From an uncultured Pelagibacteraceae bacterium (GTDB lineage Bacteria > Pseudomonadota > Alphaproteobacteria > Pelagibacterales > Pelagibacteraceae), in assembly GCA_902535255.1 (NCBI GenBank), contig CACASQ010000007.1, positions 1 through 37,142 on the forward strand: 37,142 nucleotides of DNA, in the 5' to 3' direction. This document shows, piece by piece, positions 8,796 through 17,181 of this stretch. Position 1 is the first letter of the stretch. Each line of letters begins with the position of its first letter. A program made the translations under genes and the position numbers. The notes beneath the pieces were generated by a model that had not been told where the DNA came from, ran no database searches, and saw nothing but the letters and a program-made list of their open reading frames with translations.

Positions 8796-9502
8796 ATTTT
8801 TCTATATAAATTTTTTTTCTTAATTCTAATGATTTCTGTCTTATATTTCATCAGAAAAATTAGCGCACAATATAAAAGTAAGGTAAAAAACATAAGTAAT
8901 AAAGGCATAAGCATTGATGAGTGTATTGTGCTCGAACCAGCTATCTTAATACTTGCTGGCTGATGTAGCGTGCTCCACCATTCAACTGAATATTTAATTA
9001 TAGGTATATTAATCAAACCAAGTATTGCAACTATACTAGCAACTTTATTAGCTGTTTCCTCTTTTGAAATTAATTTATATGTAGCGATAAAAACAAAATA
9101 AAAAATACCAAGCAACACCATAGAAGTAATCCTAGCGTCCCAAGCCCAGAAAGTTCCCCAAGTAGGTTGGCCCCAAATTGAGCCGGTAACGATTGCGATG
9201 CAAGTGAATACAAAACCAATAGGGGCAATACTCTTTGCTACTAAAGTAAAATTTTTTATTTTAAAAATGAAATTCAAAATTGATAACAAGGCAATACATG
9301 TGAAAGAGGCAAGACTTATCCAAGCAGCTGGGACATGTACATACATTATTCTGACGCTATCACCTTGCAAATAGTCAGGTGGAGAAAAAATTAAAGCAAA
9401 TGATAAAGCAGCCAAGAGGACAGCAAAGAAAATTGAATTTATAAAAGCAATTAATTTTTCTACCCAAATGAAGATGTTGCTGTTATGAAAAAAATTCATC
9501 AT
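8792..9502 (-). CDS. ccmC: Haem-handling protein CcmC
   Basis: A polytopic membrane protein of 236 residues that presents haem to CcmE. It shows the tryptophan-rich periplasmic motif WGTFWAWDARITS at about 115-127, a conserved histidine in MYVHVPAAW (H56), and a second in the loop around STLHQPAS. Two adjacent ATG codons exist (9502 and 9499), with TAGGT about ten bases upstream. This is the first gene of the ccm run. The ABC exporter genes ccmA and ccmB, which often precede ccmC, are not here. Confidence 0.94.
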   Translation of the reverse strand: MMNFFHNSNIFIWVEKLIAFINSIFFAVLLAALSFALIFSPPDYLQGDSVRIMYVHVPAAWISLASFTCIALLSILNFIFKIKNFTLVAKSIAPIGFVFTCIAIVTGSIWGQPTWGTFWAWDARITSMVLLGIFYFVFIATYKLISKEETANKVASIVAILGLINIPIIKYSVEWWSTLHQPASIKIAGSSTIHSSMLMPLLLMFFTLLLYCALIFLMKYKTEIIRIKKKNLYRKI

Positions 9503-9676
9503 AAGCTTTACCTACTATAATAATTTTTTTTTGTGAAGGTCTTTTATAAGCCTAATTGAGAATTGGAGGGAGTTATATAAGAAGTTTATTCCCAATTAGG
9601 CTAAAACATAGAAGTTTTAAGAGATCTCTGTGTCGCACTTTTGAGTAAATGATGTTTTATTTTAGGCGATACCTAA
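9503..9676. other. Hairpin-rich gap between hspQ and ccmC (possible structured RNA or leader)
   Basis: No gene is seen in these 174 bases. A perfect 10-bp inverted repeat AGCCTAATTG / CAATTAGGCT lies at 9549-9558 and 9593-9602. It is followed directly by TAAAAC / GTTTTA (9602-9607, 9614-9619), the palindrome AGAGATCTCT (9620-9629) and a weaker 7-bp arm pair 9630-9636 / 9666-9672. CCTAATT at 9672-9678 can compete for the same AATTAGG (9594-9600) as the main stem. Both flanking genes are on the minus strand, so this could be a ccmC leader, an hspQ 3' end or a small RNA. No U-tract follows, which argues against a simple terminator. Confidence 0.45.
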
Positions 9677-10000
9677 TTAGTTAGAAATTTTGAAATAACT
9701 CGTGCCTTTTTTTCCAGAAAAAATCTCTTCTATTAGCGGATGTTTTACCGGCTCTTTTGATTTATCAAGCAATAAATTTTGCTCTGAAACATAAGCTTCA
9801 TAGGTAACCTCATTACTTTCGGCTAAAAGATGATAAAAGGGCTGATCTTTTCTTGGTCTAACCTCTTTAGGTATAGACTGATACCATTCTTCAGAATTAT
9901 TAAATTCAAAATCTACATCGTAGATCACTCCTCTAAAATCAAAATGACGATGTTTAACTACTTCACCGATTGAAAATTTTGCTTTATTGCTTATTGCCAT
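9677..10000 (-). CDS. hspQ: Heat shock protein HspQ (hemimethylated-DNA-binding YccV-like family)
   Basis: A 107-residue cytoplasmic protein of the HspQ/YccV family. In enterobacteria HspQ modulates Lon protease specificity, and older work describes binding to hemimethylated oriC DNA. Family features are FSIGEVVKHRHFDFRGVIYDVD, the central EEWYQSIPKEVRPRKDQPFYHLL and the EAYVSEQNLL segment. The length is typical. The gene is transcribed toward the ccm run but separated by a 174-base structured gap. Confidence 0.9.
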   Translation of the reverse strand: MAISNKAKFSIGEVVKHRHFDFRGVIYDVDFEFNNSEEWYQSIPKEVRPRKDQPFYHLLAESNEVTYEAYVSEQNLLLDKSKEPVKHPLIEEIFSGKKGTSYFKISN

Positions 10001-10077
10001 ATCTCATAGTTAGTAATTTTTTTACTAAAATCAATATCTAATTTGTTTAAATTTTATTTTATGTTAGTCTCTTTGTT

Positions 10078-10623
10078 GTGAATAAGTCATTTTTAAAATT
10101 TATCACTGACTTTGGCCCGTTATTAATTTTTTTCATAATTTACTATAAAAGTGGAAATAATCTAACTATTGCTATACCACCTTTGATCATCGCAACGATT
10201 GTCGCTGTAATTTTAATGTACGTAATTGAGAAAAAAATTCCATATGTTCCATTAATCGGAGGGTTTATCATAACGTTATTTGGAGGTCTCACTTTATACT
10301 TTGATAACCCGGTTTTTATTTATATGAAACCTACAATAGTTAATGTTATTTTTGCTGGAGTATTATTGATCAGTAAAGTTTTTTTTCAAAAGAATTTTCT
10401 AAAATTCTTTTTGCAAACTGCTTTTCAGTTAAACGATGAGGGCTGGGATAAATTGAATTTTAGATGGGCTTATTTTTTTATTTTTTTAGCAATATTGAAT
10501 GAAATTGTTTGGAGGACACAACCAGAGGCTACATGGGTAAACTTTAAAGTATGGGGAATATTGCCAATTACTTTTATCTTTACGGCTTTTCAAGTACCCT
10601 TGATAAATAAATATAAAATATGA
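10078..10623 (+). CDS. yciB: Inner-membrane septation protein YciB/IspZ family
   Basis: A polytopic inner-membrane protein of 181 residues with about five to six helices, in the YciB (intracellular septation protein A) family, linked to cell-envelope synthesis and division in enterobacteria. It shows the family opening KFITDFGPLLIFFIIYY, the YVPLIGGFIITLFGGLTLY segment and the C-terminal NEIVWR / WVNFKVWGILP motif. The start is GTG at 10078; an ATG at 10061 is out of frame and hits a stop at once. It overlaps the next gene by an ATGA. Confidence 0.9.
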   Translation: MNKSFLKFITDFGPLLIFFIIYYKSGNNLTIAIPPLIIATIVAVILMYVIEKKIPYVPLIGGFIITLFGGLTLYFDNPVFIYMKPTIVNVIFAGVLLISKVFFQKNFLKFFLQTAFQLNDEGWDKLNFRWAYFFIFLAILNEIVWRTQPEATWVNFKVWGILPITFIFTAFQVPLINKYKI

Positions 10624-10967
10624 AAAAAATTAGACTCATCATTAATAACGACATCAAAAAAAAAGAAAAGCAGAGATTCTTTATAAAAAAAGAACTTCAA
10701 TGTATTTTAAATCTTTATGCAAGAATGGTTTCCAACGGCACATGGAAAGATTATTCCTTTTCTTCCTGCACTAAAGAAGTTTCATTCGACGTTTACCAAA
10801 GAACCTCGGACAAACCTGTGCTTCGAATAGCTAAAAACTTTAAACCTAACTATTTTAATGAAAAATTCTTTATTAAAGATAAAGATGGAAATGTAATAAA
10901 AAAATCTGAAGATCTTGATCAGCTTATAAATAAAACTAGTTGGAATAAATTTAAAGTAATAAAATAG
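10620..10967 (+). CDS. DUF2794 family protein
   Basis: A 115-residue soluble protein recognised as the alphaproteobacterial DUF2794 family from FIKKELQCILNLYARMVSNG, TWKDY and the later VLRIAK segment; its function is unknown. No membrane segment or signal peptide is visible. It is coupled to yciB by a 4-base ATGA overlap, and its stop abuts the stop of the convergent Bax-inhibitor-like gene with no spacer. Confidence 0.82.
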   Translation: MKKIRLIINNDIKKKEKQRFFIKKELQCILNLYARMVSNGTWKDYSFSSCTKEVSFDVYQRTSDKPVLRIAKNFKPNYFNEKFFIKDKDGNVIKKSEDLDQLINKTSWNKFKVIK

Positions 10968-11711
10968 TTATCTTCTTTGACCAAAGAGCCTTAAAAGCAT
11001 TATGAAAAGATTTATGAAGTCTAAATAAAGTGTCAAAGCACCCATAACAGCTTTTTTACCCATTAACTCTCCGCTGTCACTTGCTAAATACATATTTTTA
11101 ATTTTTTGAGTATCGTAAGCTGTTAAACCAACAAAAATTAAAACTCCAATAATTGAAATTACAAAGTACATCATCGCAGACTTCATAAATATATTTACCA
11201 AGGAAGCGATTATAATCCCAAAAAGTCCCATGATTAAAAAAGAACCAAATTTAGTAAGATCTCTTTTAGTTGAATATCCGTAAATGCTCATAGCACCGAA
11301 TGTTCCAGCAGTAATAAAGAAAACTCTTGTGATACTGGCGCCAGTGTACGCAATAAAAATTGATGATAATGATAAACCCATTAAAGATGCAAAAATCCAA
11401 AAAACAGTTTGTGCTTTTGCTGCGCTCATCTTCGCAATACCAAAACTCATGTAGAAAACTACACCCAGTGGAGCTAACATTACGACCCAAGCTAAGCCAG
11501 AGTTGTAAAGCGAGTTTCCTAGAGATGAAAGTATCAAAGGTTCAAACGACACAACTGCAAACTTCGCTGTAAGAAGTGCAATAATCCCTGTCAGAGCTAA
11601 AGCAGAGCTCATATAATTATAAACTTTTAACATGTACGATCTTAAGCCCTGATCAATTATTGCCTCTGAAGCTGATGATCGAACAGTTGATCTTTGTTTA
11701 TTGATTTCCAT
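10968..11711 (-). CDS. Bax inhibitor-1 / YccA family membrane protein
   Basis: A seven-helix membrane protein of 247 residues in the Bax inhibitor-1-like (YccA/YbhL, TMBIM) family, whose members act as pH-sensitive calcium leak channels or modulate membrane proteases. The conserved C-terminal helix segment FVGLTAYDTQKIKNMYL and ALTLYLDFINLFIMLLRLFG are clear. The frame extends to a TTG at 11753, but the ATG at 11711 gives the expected N-terminus (MEINKQRSTVRSSASEA) and has TAGGT just upstream. It is divergent from the Tas-like gene. Confidence 0.9.
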   Translation of the reverse strand: MEINKQRSTVRSSASEAIIDQGLRSYMLKVYNYMSSALALTGIIALLTAKFAVVSFEPLILSSLGNSLYNSGLAWVVMLAPLGVVFYMSFGIAKMSAAKAQTVFWIFASLMGLSLSSIFIAYTGASITRVFFITAGTFGAMSIYGYSTKRDLTKFGSFLIMGLFGIIIASLVNIFMKSAMMYFVISIIGVLIFVGLTAYDTQKIKNMYLASDSGELMGKKAVMGALTLYLDFINLFIMLLRLFGQRR

Positions 11712-11791
11712 ACCTAAATATATAAGTTTTTTTAAATACTTTTCAATAGGCAAAAATTGACCTAAAAAACTATTATAAATATTAGGATTTT

Positions 11792-12829
11792 ATGAGATTT
11801 AAAAAATTAGGTACTACAGATCTTGATGTGAGTTTAATTTGTCTTGGTACAATGACATGGGGGACGCAGAATACAGAGAAAGATGCGTTTGAACAAATGG
11901 ACTATTCTGTAAGCAATGGGGTTAATTTTTTTGATACTGCTGAAATTTATTCAGTGCCTCCTAATTCCGAGTCCTATGGCAAAACGGAAGTAATGATTGG
12001 CAATTGGTTTGAGAAAAGAAAAAATAGAAATAAAATAATATTAGCTTCTAAGGTAGCTGGTCCTGGTTGTAAATGGATTAGAGGTGGTGGAAATAATTTT
12101 GAAGAAAAAAAAATTGGTGAAGCGATTGAGGGTAGCCTTAAAAGATTGAAAACAGATTACATTGATCTATATCAATTACACTGGCCAGAAAGGTCCACAA
12201 ATTATTTTGGTAAGAGAGATTTTACTTTAGATGACAATGAGGGAAACTGGAATAGTTTTGAAAGCATTCTTGAAGCACTAAAGAAATTTATTAAAAGTGG
12301 AAAGATAAGATACATAGGGATGTCAAATGAAACTCCTTATGGGTTATCCAAATATATTGAATTATCTAAAAGTAAAAATTTACCAAGAATGATGTCAGTT
12401 CAGAACCCATATAACTTAGTGAACAGGACTTATGAAATTGGAATGTCTGAAATTTCTATAAGAGAAAAATGTGGATTATTAGTTTATTACCCATTAGCTG
12501 CAGGAGCGCTCTCAGGAAAGTATAGAAATGGTAAAATGCCAAAAAATTCTCGTCAAGCATTATTCAAAGGCTGGGAACGACATTTAAATCCATTGGCTTT
12601 AAAAGCTTATGATGAATATTTTAAATTAGCGCGAGACAGCAATTTGACAATGGTTCAACTTGCTCAAGCTTTTGTAAACTCAAGACCTTTCGTGACAAGC
12701 AATATTATAGGTGCAACAACTATGGATCAATTGAAAGAAAATATAGAAAGTATTGACATAAAATTATCTAACGAGATTATTGAGAAAATTAATCTAATTC
12801 ATAACAAAAATCCTAATCCATCCCCCTAA
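11792..12829 (+). CDS. tas: Aldo/keto reductase, Tas-like
   Basis: An NADPH-dependent aldo/keto reductase of 345 residues, closest by eye to E. coli Tas (LGTMTWGTQNTEKDAFEQMDY, AEIYSVPPNSESYGKTE, NWFEKR). The catalytic tetrad is intact: D48, Y53, K87 and H130 (QLHWPERS). The physiological substrate is unknown. AGGA lies four bases before the ATG. A TTGACC (11757) and TATTAG (11780) with 17 bases between would start transcription close to the ATG, a weak hint of a very short leader. Confidence 0.88.
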   Translation: MRFKKLGTTDLDVSLICLGTMTWGTQNTEKDAFEQMDYSVSNGVNFFDTAEIYSVPPNSESYGKTEVMIGNWFEKRKNRNKIILASKVAGPGCKWIRGGGNNFEEKKIGEAIEGSLKRLKTDYIDLYQLHWPERSTNYFGKRDFTLDDNEGNWNSFESILEALKKFIKSGKIRYIGMSNETPYGLSKYIELSKSKNLPRMMSVQNPYNLVNRTYEIGMSEISIREKCGLLVYYPLAAGALSGKYRNGKMPKNSRQALFKGWERHLNPLALKAYDEYFKLARDSNLTMVQLAQAFVNSRPFVTSNIIGATTMDQLKENIESIDIKLSNEIIEKINLIHNKNPNPSP

Positions 12830-12872
12830 TTCAAACCATTGAAATAGATAAATTTTAGTATAAAAACAAAAT

Positions 12873-13373
12873 ATGTTGGCCAAAAAAATTTTAATTATAT
12901 TTATTTTTGTAACTTTCAGTTTTAACGCATCTGCAGTAACTCCAAGATCGACTGGAAAGTATAAAAACTGGGAAAGTTTTGTAGCAGAGACTGATAAAGG
13001 TAAAATTTGTTTTGCACAAACTCTACCTACTAAAAGAGCTCCAGCTGCAGTCAAAAGAGACAAGTCCAAATTATTTGTAACCTTTAGGCCAACAGAAGAT
13101 GTCAAAGATGAGGTAAGTCTTACTAGTGGACACGATTATAAAACTTCTAGTGTAACTGCAACATCAGGCAAAAGAAGTTACTCTTTTTTTTCACAGAAAA
13201 AATTTGCTTGGCTTTTAGATGACCAAGAAGAAAAGAAATTTATAAAGTTAATGAAAAAAGCGACTAGCGTGATCGTTAAAGCAAGAACGATTAAAGGTGC
13301 AGAGACAACTGATCACTACTCAATGATGGGTTTTACTAAAGCATATAATACAGCGAAAAAAACTTGCAGCTAA
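12873..13373 (+). CDS. Invasion-associated locus B (IalB) family secreted protein
   Basis: A 166-residue exported protein: signal peptide MLAKKILIIFIFVTFSFNASA, then a domain beginning KYKNWESFVAETDKGKICFAQTLP, typical of the IalB family widespread in alphaproteobacteria. Two cysteines remain in the mature part (C49 and C165), suitable for a disulfide that ties the C-terminus. Its role in free-living bacteria is unknown. The argG ATG follows its TAA with no spacer, so the two are probably co-transcribed. Confidence 0.8.
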   Translation: MLAKKILIIFIFVTFSFNASAVTPRSTGKYKNWESFVAETDKGKICFAQTLPTKRAPAAVKRDKSKLFVTFRPTEDVKDEVSLTSGHDYKTSSVTATSGKRSYSFFSQKKFAWLLDDQEEKKFIKLMKKATSVIVKARTIKGAETTDHYSMMGFTKAYNTAKKTCS

Positions 13374-14558
13374 ATGAAAAAAATTGTTTTGGCCTACTCA
13401 GGCGGATTAGATACATCTGTAATTTTAAGATGGTTACAAGAAAATTACAAAGCCGAAGTTATTGCCTATACATCTGATATTGGTCAAGTTTTAAATAAAA
13501 AAAAAATTATTAAGAACGCTAAAAGATTAGGCGTAAAAAAAATAATTATTGAAAATCTAAAAAATATCTTTGTGAAAGATTATGTTTTTCCTATGATAAG
13601 AGCTCATGCAGTTTATGAAGGAGTATATTTATTAGGTACGTCTATTGCTAGGCCGTTAATTGCAAAAAGACAGATTGAAATTGCAAAAAAATTTAAAGCT
13701 TTTGCAGTTTCTCATGGTGCAACTGGAAAAGGTAACGATCAAGTAAGATTTGAGCTTGGTTACGCATATTTTGGAAAAAATAAAATTCAAACTATAGCAC
13801 CGTGGAGAGAATGGAAATTGCAATCAAGAGCAGATTTAATTAAATACGCTGAAAAAAATAATATACCAATTCCTAAAGATAAAAAAGGTGCACCTCCATT
13901 TTCTGTAGATGACAATATTTTTCATACATCTACTGAAGGTAAGGTTTTAGAGGACCCAAAAAACTCTGCTCCTGAATTTATTTATCAGAGAACAGTTTCA
14001 CCACAAAAAGCTCCTAACAAACCTACAAAAGTAAAAATTACTTTTAAAAACAGTGATCCAATTGCAATAAATGGAAAAAAATTAAGTCCTGAAAAGCTTT
14101 TAAGTAAATTAAATATTCTAGCTGGAAAAAATGGAATAGGGAGAGTTGATCTGGTTGAAAATAGATTTATTGGAATTAAATCCAGAGGTGTTTACGAAAC
14201 TCCAGGTGGTACTGTGTTATATGCTGCACATAGAGCTATAGAGTCTGTAACTCTTGATAAAGAGACCGCTCATAAAAAAGAGAGAATAATGCCAGAATAT
14301 GCTGAGCTAGTATATAACGGCTATTGGTTTTCAAAAAAAAGACTTAATTTACAAAAACTAATTGATAAAAAAAGAAACAAAGTATCTGGTGATATTGTTT
14401 TAAGTTTATGCAAAGGGAACGTAACTATTTTATCAAGAAGGACAAAAAATAAAGCTTATTCAATGAAAAAAGTTTCTTTTGAGGAGAATAAATCCTTTAA
14501 TAAAAGAAAAGTTGAAAATTTCATAAAATTTCACTCTAAACAGTTAAATAAAGCCTAA
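13374..14558 (+). CDS. argG: Argininosuccinate synthase
   Basis: Joins citrulline and aspartate using ATP, the penultimate step of arginine synthesis, in the cytoplasm. At 394 residues it matches the bacterial type. The N-type ATP pyrophosphatase loop is AYSGGLDTSV (SGGLDTS at 9-15), followed by LGTSIARPLIAKRQIEIA, SHGATGKGNDQVRFELGY and the C-terminal GRVDLVENRFIGIKSRGVYE block. The ATG immediately follows the stop of the IalB-like gene (TAAATG) with no obvious Shine-Dalgarno, suggesting coupled translation. Confidence 0.97.
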   Translation: MKKIVLAYSGGLDTSVILRWLQENYKAEVIAYTSDIGQVLNKKKIIKNAKRLGVKKIIIENLKNIFVKDYVFPMIRAHAVYEGVYLLGTSIARPLIAKRQIEIAKKFKAFAVSHGATGKGNDQVRFELGYAYFGKNKIQTIAPWREWKLQSRADLIKYAEKNNIPIPKDKKGAPPFSVDDNIFHTSTEGKVLEDPKNSAPEFIYQRTVSPQKAPNKPTKVKITFKNSDPIAINGKKLSPEKLLSKLNILAGKNGIGRVDLVENRFIGIKSRGVYETPGGTVLYAAHRAIESVTLDKETAHKKERIMPEYAELVYNGYWFSKKRLNLQKLIDKKRNKVSGDIVLSLCKGNVTILSRRTKNKAYSMKKVSFEENKSFNKRKVENFIKFHSKQLNKA

Positions 14559-14580
14559 ATTTTTGATAGATTAATATTAA

Positions 14581-14967
14581 ATGAACAGTTCGATTCGAAA
14601 TATTCAGTTAGTTGCGGTTATAGTTGTTCTTGTATCAACTATTATTGCTTTCTTTTTAGAAATGAAAGAAATGTACGACAACAAAGACATTACATTAGCT
14701 GATTTGCTTTTAATGTTCATTTATATCGAAGTAATTGGTTTAGTTAGATCTTATTGGGAAACTCAATCCGTAAGAATAACATATCCTTTAATCATAGCTA
14801 TTACAGCGCTAGCTCGGTTCATAATATTACAAGATAAAGAGAGTGACCCTTCAAACTTGATTTATATTTCTTTAGCTATTTTAATAGTTGCGATAGCTAC
14901 AGTTATTATAAGATTTAGAAATAGTAGGTACTTAAAAATTGAAAAGTCTAGGTCAAGCGAGCTTTAA
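14581..14967 (+). CDS. PsiE-family small membrane protein
   Basis: A 128-residue protein with about four hydrophobic segments, resembling the phosphate-starvation-inducible PsiE family: ITLADLLLMFIYIEVIGLVRSYW is the conserved middle helix pair, followed by RITYPLIIAITALARFIIL. Function is unknown. Its last 20 bases overlap the convergent folD 3' end. It starts 22 bases after argG. A link to phosphate stress cannot be shown here. Confidence 0.7.
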   Translation: MNSSIRNIQLVAVIVVLVSTIIAFFLEMKEMYDNKDITLADLLLMFIYIEVIGLVRSYWETQSVRITYPLIIAITALARFIILQDKESDPSNLIYISLAILIVAIATVIIRFRNSRYLKIEKSRSSEL

Positions 14968-15790
14968 AACACTTTAAAGTATTCTTTAATAAACATGCAA
15001 TTGTAATTGGTCCTACGCCTCCAGGAACAGGAGTTATTGCTTTAACATTATCTTTTAATGCATCAAAATTAACATCTCCTACTATTTTTTCTCCTACTTT
15101 ATTAATGCCAACATCTATAACAATCGCATTTTTTTTTACCCAATCTTTTTTGATTAAATTTGGAACTCCGACAGCTGCTACTAAAATATCTGCTTTGAGG
15201 CACTCATTTTGTAAATCATTTGTTTTTGAGTGAACTATAGTTACGGTGCAATTTTCCTTTAATAATAATTGAGCCATTGGTTTACCATTTAAATTAGATC
15301 TTCCTATTATAACAGCGTGTTTGCCTGCTAAATTTGGCTCTATCTTTTTAATCAATAAAAGACATCCTAAAGGGGTGCAAGGAACAATTGAGTCATAACC
15401 TGATGAGAGATTGCCAACATTTATTGGATTAAAACCGTCTACATCTTTGGATGGGTTAATTGCATTTATAATTTTCTCCTTGCTAATCTGGCTGGGCAAA
15501 GGAAGCTGAACTAAGATGCCAGAAATTTCATCATTTTTATTCAGTTCTTCAATTTTTTTTAAAATATCTTTTTCGCCTACATTTTTTGGGTATCTAATTA
15601 TTTCAGAGTTAATGCCAACTTCTCTAGCACTTTTTTCTTTATTCTTTACGTATATCAAACTGGGCGCAAAATCTCCGATCAAGATAACTGTAAGACTGGG
15701 TGTTTTACCGCTTTTTTTCTTTAAATCTGAAATCTCTTTTTTAATTTCATTTCTAATAATCTCTGCTTCTTTTTTTCCATCAATAATCAT
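14948..15790 (-). CDS. folD: Methylenetetrahydrofolate dehydrogenase/cyclohydrolase FolD
   Basis: A bifunctional enzyme of one-carbon metabolism that interconverts 5,10-methylene- and 10-formyl-tetrahydrofolate with NADP. It has 280 residues. The catalytic lysine is K51 in YVKNKEKSAREVGI, with LVQLPLP at about 94-100, DVDGFNP at 116-122, the Rossmann dinucleotide-binding stretch VIIGRSNLNGKPMAQLL and the final PVPGGVGPIT signature. It is the last gene of the hemC-hemD-mscS-yggT-folD run, overlapping yggT by four bases. It supplies 10-formyl-THF used by PurH, encoded elsewhere in the window. Confidence 0.96.
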   Translation of the reverse strand: MIIDGKKEAEIIRNEIKKEISDLKKKSGKTPSLTVILIGDFAPSLIYVKNKEKSAREVGINSEIIRYPKNVGEKDILKKIEELNKNDEISGILVQLPLPSQISKEKIINAINPSKDVDGFNPINVGNLSSGYDSIVPCTPLGCLLLIKKIEPNLAGKHAVIIGRSNLNGKPMAQLLLKENCTVTIVHSKTNDLQNECLKADILVAAVGVPNLIKKDWVKKNAIVIDVGINKVGEKIVGDVNFDALKDNVKAITPVPGGVGPITIACLLKNTLKCFKARLT

Positions 15791-16083
15791 CTTAAAAATA
15801 ATCCTGGTGCAAACATTTCAAAAACTAAATTTCTAAAAAACATTAATCCTAAAATCAATATTACAGGAGAGATATCTATAGACCCTAAGTTAGGTAAAAA
15901 TCTTCTGATGAAATTTAAAGGTGGAGCTGTAAGCTTATAAGAAATATCTAAAACAGAATAGACAAATCTATTACTTGTATTTAAAACGTTAAAAGCAACC
16001 AGCCAACTAAATATTACGTGGATAATTAATATCCAGATGTAAAGGCTCACTATATTGTCGAATAGAATTAATATCGACTTCAT
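15787..16083 (-). CDS. YggT family membrane protein
   Basis: A 98-residue protein with two hydrophobic helices flanking a conserved loop: WILIIHVIFSWL, then YKLTAPPLNFIRRFLPNLGSIDISPVIL, the classic YggT pattern (P-L-x-x-I-R-R-x-x-P). YggT proteins have been linked to osmotic-shock tolerance and to envelope or division functions; the exact role is unknown. It shares one base with the mscS stop and four with folD, so it is translationally coupled on both sides. Confidence 0.88.
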   Translation of the reverse strand: MKSILILFDNIVSLYIWILIIHVIFSWLVAFNVLNTSNRFVYSVLDISYKLTAPPLNFIRRFLPNLGSIDISPVILILGLMFFRNLVFEMFAPGLFLR

Positions 16084-17177
16084 TAATTTTTCTCCACATA
16101 AATTGATGTGCTAGGAAAGGCAAAAGAAGCATTATTTTTTTCCACTATAGTTTTCACAGCAAAAGCTAGCTCATCTTTTACTTTTCTATATTCTAAATAT
16201 TTAATTGATTTAGTAAAACATATTAAACTCAAGTCTATAGAGCTTGCTGCAAATTGGTCAATTTTTACTGAAACATAAGTACCGCCACCTGATTTTGAAA
16301 AGCTTTCATTAGAATTTATAAATTCTTCAATTTGATCTTTAATATTTTTTATTTGCTCAGAATTAGTTCTATACTCAAGACCGATTAACCATTTAATTCT
16401 TCTATTCGTTCGTTGAGAGTGGTTGAAAACTGCATTTTCTGCAAATTGAAAGTTTGGTATAGTTGCTAGAGATTTATCCAGCCTTCTAACAACTGTAGAT
16501 CTGAATCCAATTTTTTCTACGTTTCCCTCTATAACTCCATCAACAAAAATTAAGTCTCCTACTTTAAATCTTTTTTCTACTAATACTAAAATTCCTGATA
16601 TTAAGTTTTTAAACAGGTCTTGTGCACCAAGTGCAACTGCAATTCCAAAAATACCAAGCCCTGCAATTATTGGTCCTATCTTTATACCCCATAATTCAAG
16701 TACAGCAGCTAGACCAAGTATTAAAATAAAAATTTTGAAAGACTTTATTATCCAATTAATTAAATCCTTAGATAACAAGTCTCCAACTGACTTTATAACA
16801 GTAGATAAAGGGCCAATAATTTGATGAAATGTCCAAAAAATTAAGATTGTAATTAACGAACGATTCACAGTTTCTATAAATTGAGCTGCTTGGGTTTCTA
16901 TAGTTAAATAGCTTGTGGATACAAAAAAACCTAAAACAATAGGAAAAAATTTAGCAGGTCCCTCCATTGAAAATACAAGTGAGTTATCAAAATTATTTGT
17001 AGTTTTTGATACGTAATTTTCTAAACGCTTAATAACAAACTTTGAAAAAATACCTCTTAAGAAAAGAAAAAAAAGGAATATAGATAAGGCTATAACAATT
17101 TCAGAAATATTAACTCCAGATATCCCTTTATCCCAAACATCTAAAAACAAATTTTTAAAATTTTCTAGTACTTCCAT
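16083..17177 (-). CDS. MscS-family mechanosensitive ion channel
   Basis: A small-conductance mechanosensitive channel of 364 residues, which releases solutes on hypo-osmotic shock. N-terminal helices lie at about 25-45, 77-92, 105-125 and 145-165. The pore-lining helix is GPIIAGLGIFGIAVALGAQD (168-187), followed by the beta domain KRFKVGDLIFVDGVIEGNVEKIG (203-224) and IPN at 240-242. The C-terminal alpha/beta domain is complete. It lies between hemD and yggT. Neighbourhood with yggT fits an osmotic-stress pairing. Confidence 0.9.
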   Translation of the reverse strand: MEVLENFKNLFLDVWDKGISGVNISEIVIALSIFLFFLFLRGIFSKFVIKRLENYVSKTTNNFDNSLVFSMEGPAKFFPIVLGFFVSTSYLTIETQAAQFIETVNRSLITILIFWTFHQIIGPLSTVIKSVGDLLSKDLINWIIKSFKIFILILGLAAVLELWGIKIGPIIAGLGIFGIAVALGAQDLFKNLISGILVLVEKRFKVGDLIFVDGVIEGNVEKIGFRSTVVRRLDKSLATIPNFQFAENAVFNHSQRTNRRIKWLIGLEYRTNSEQIKNIKDQIEEFINSNESFSKSGGGTYVSVKIDQFAASSIDLSLICFTKSIKYLEYRKVKDELAFAVKTIVEKNNASFAFPSTSIYVEKN

Positions 17178-17181
17178 TTAA

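Noticed and set aside
9549-9602. Simple rho-independent terminator of hspQ
   Set aside because: The stem has a 34-base loop and no T tract on either strand.
9503-9676. 6S RNA, SRP RNA or tmRNA gene
   Set aside because: None of the conserved sequence blocks I know for these RNAs could be matched; only generic hairpins are seen.
12794-13105. Minus-strand open frame of 103 codons
   Set aside because: Antisense to the IalB-like gene, which has a clean signal peptide and family motif; treated as a shadow.
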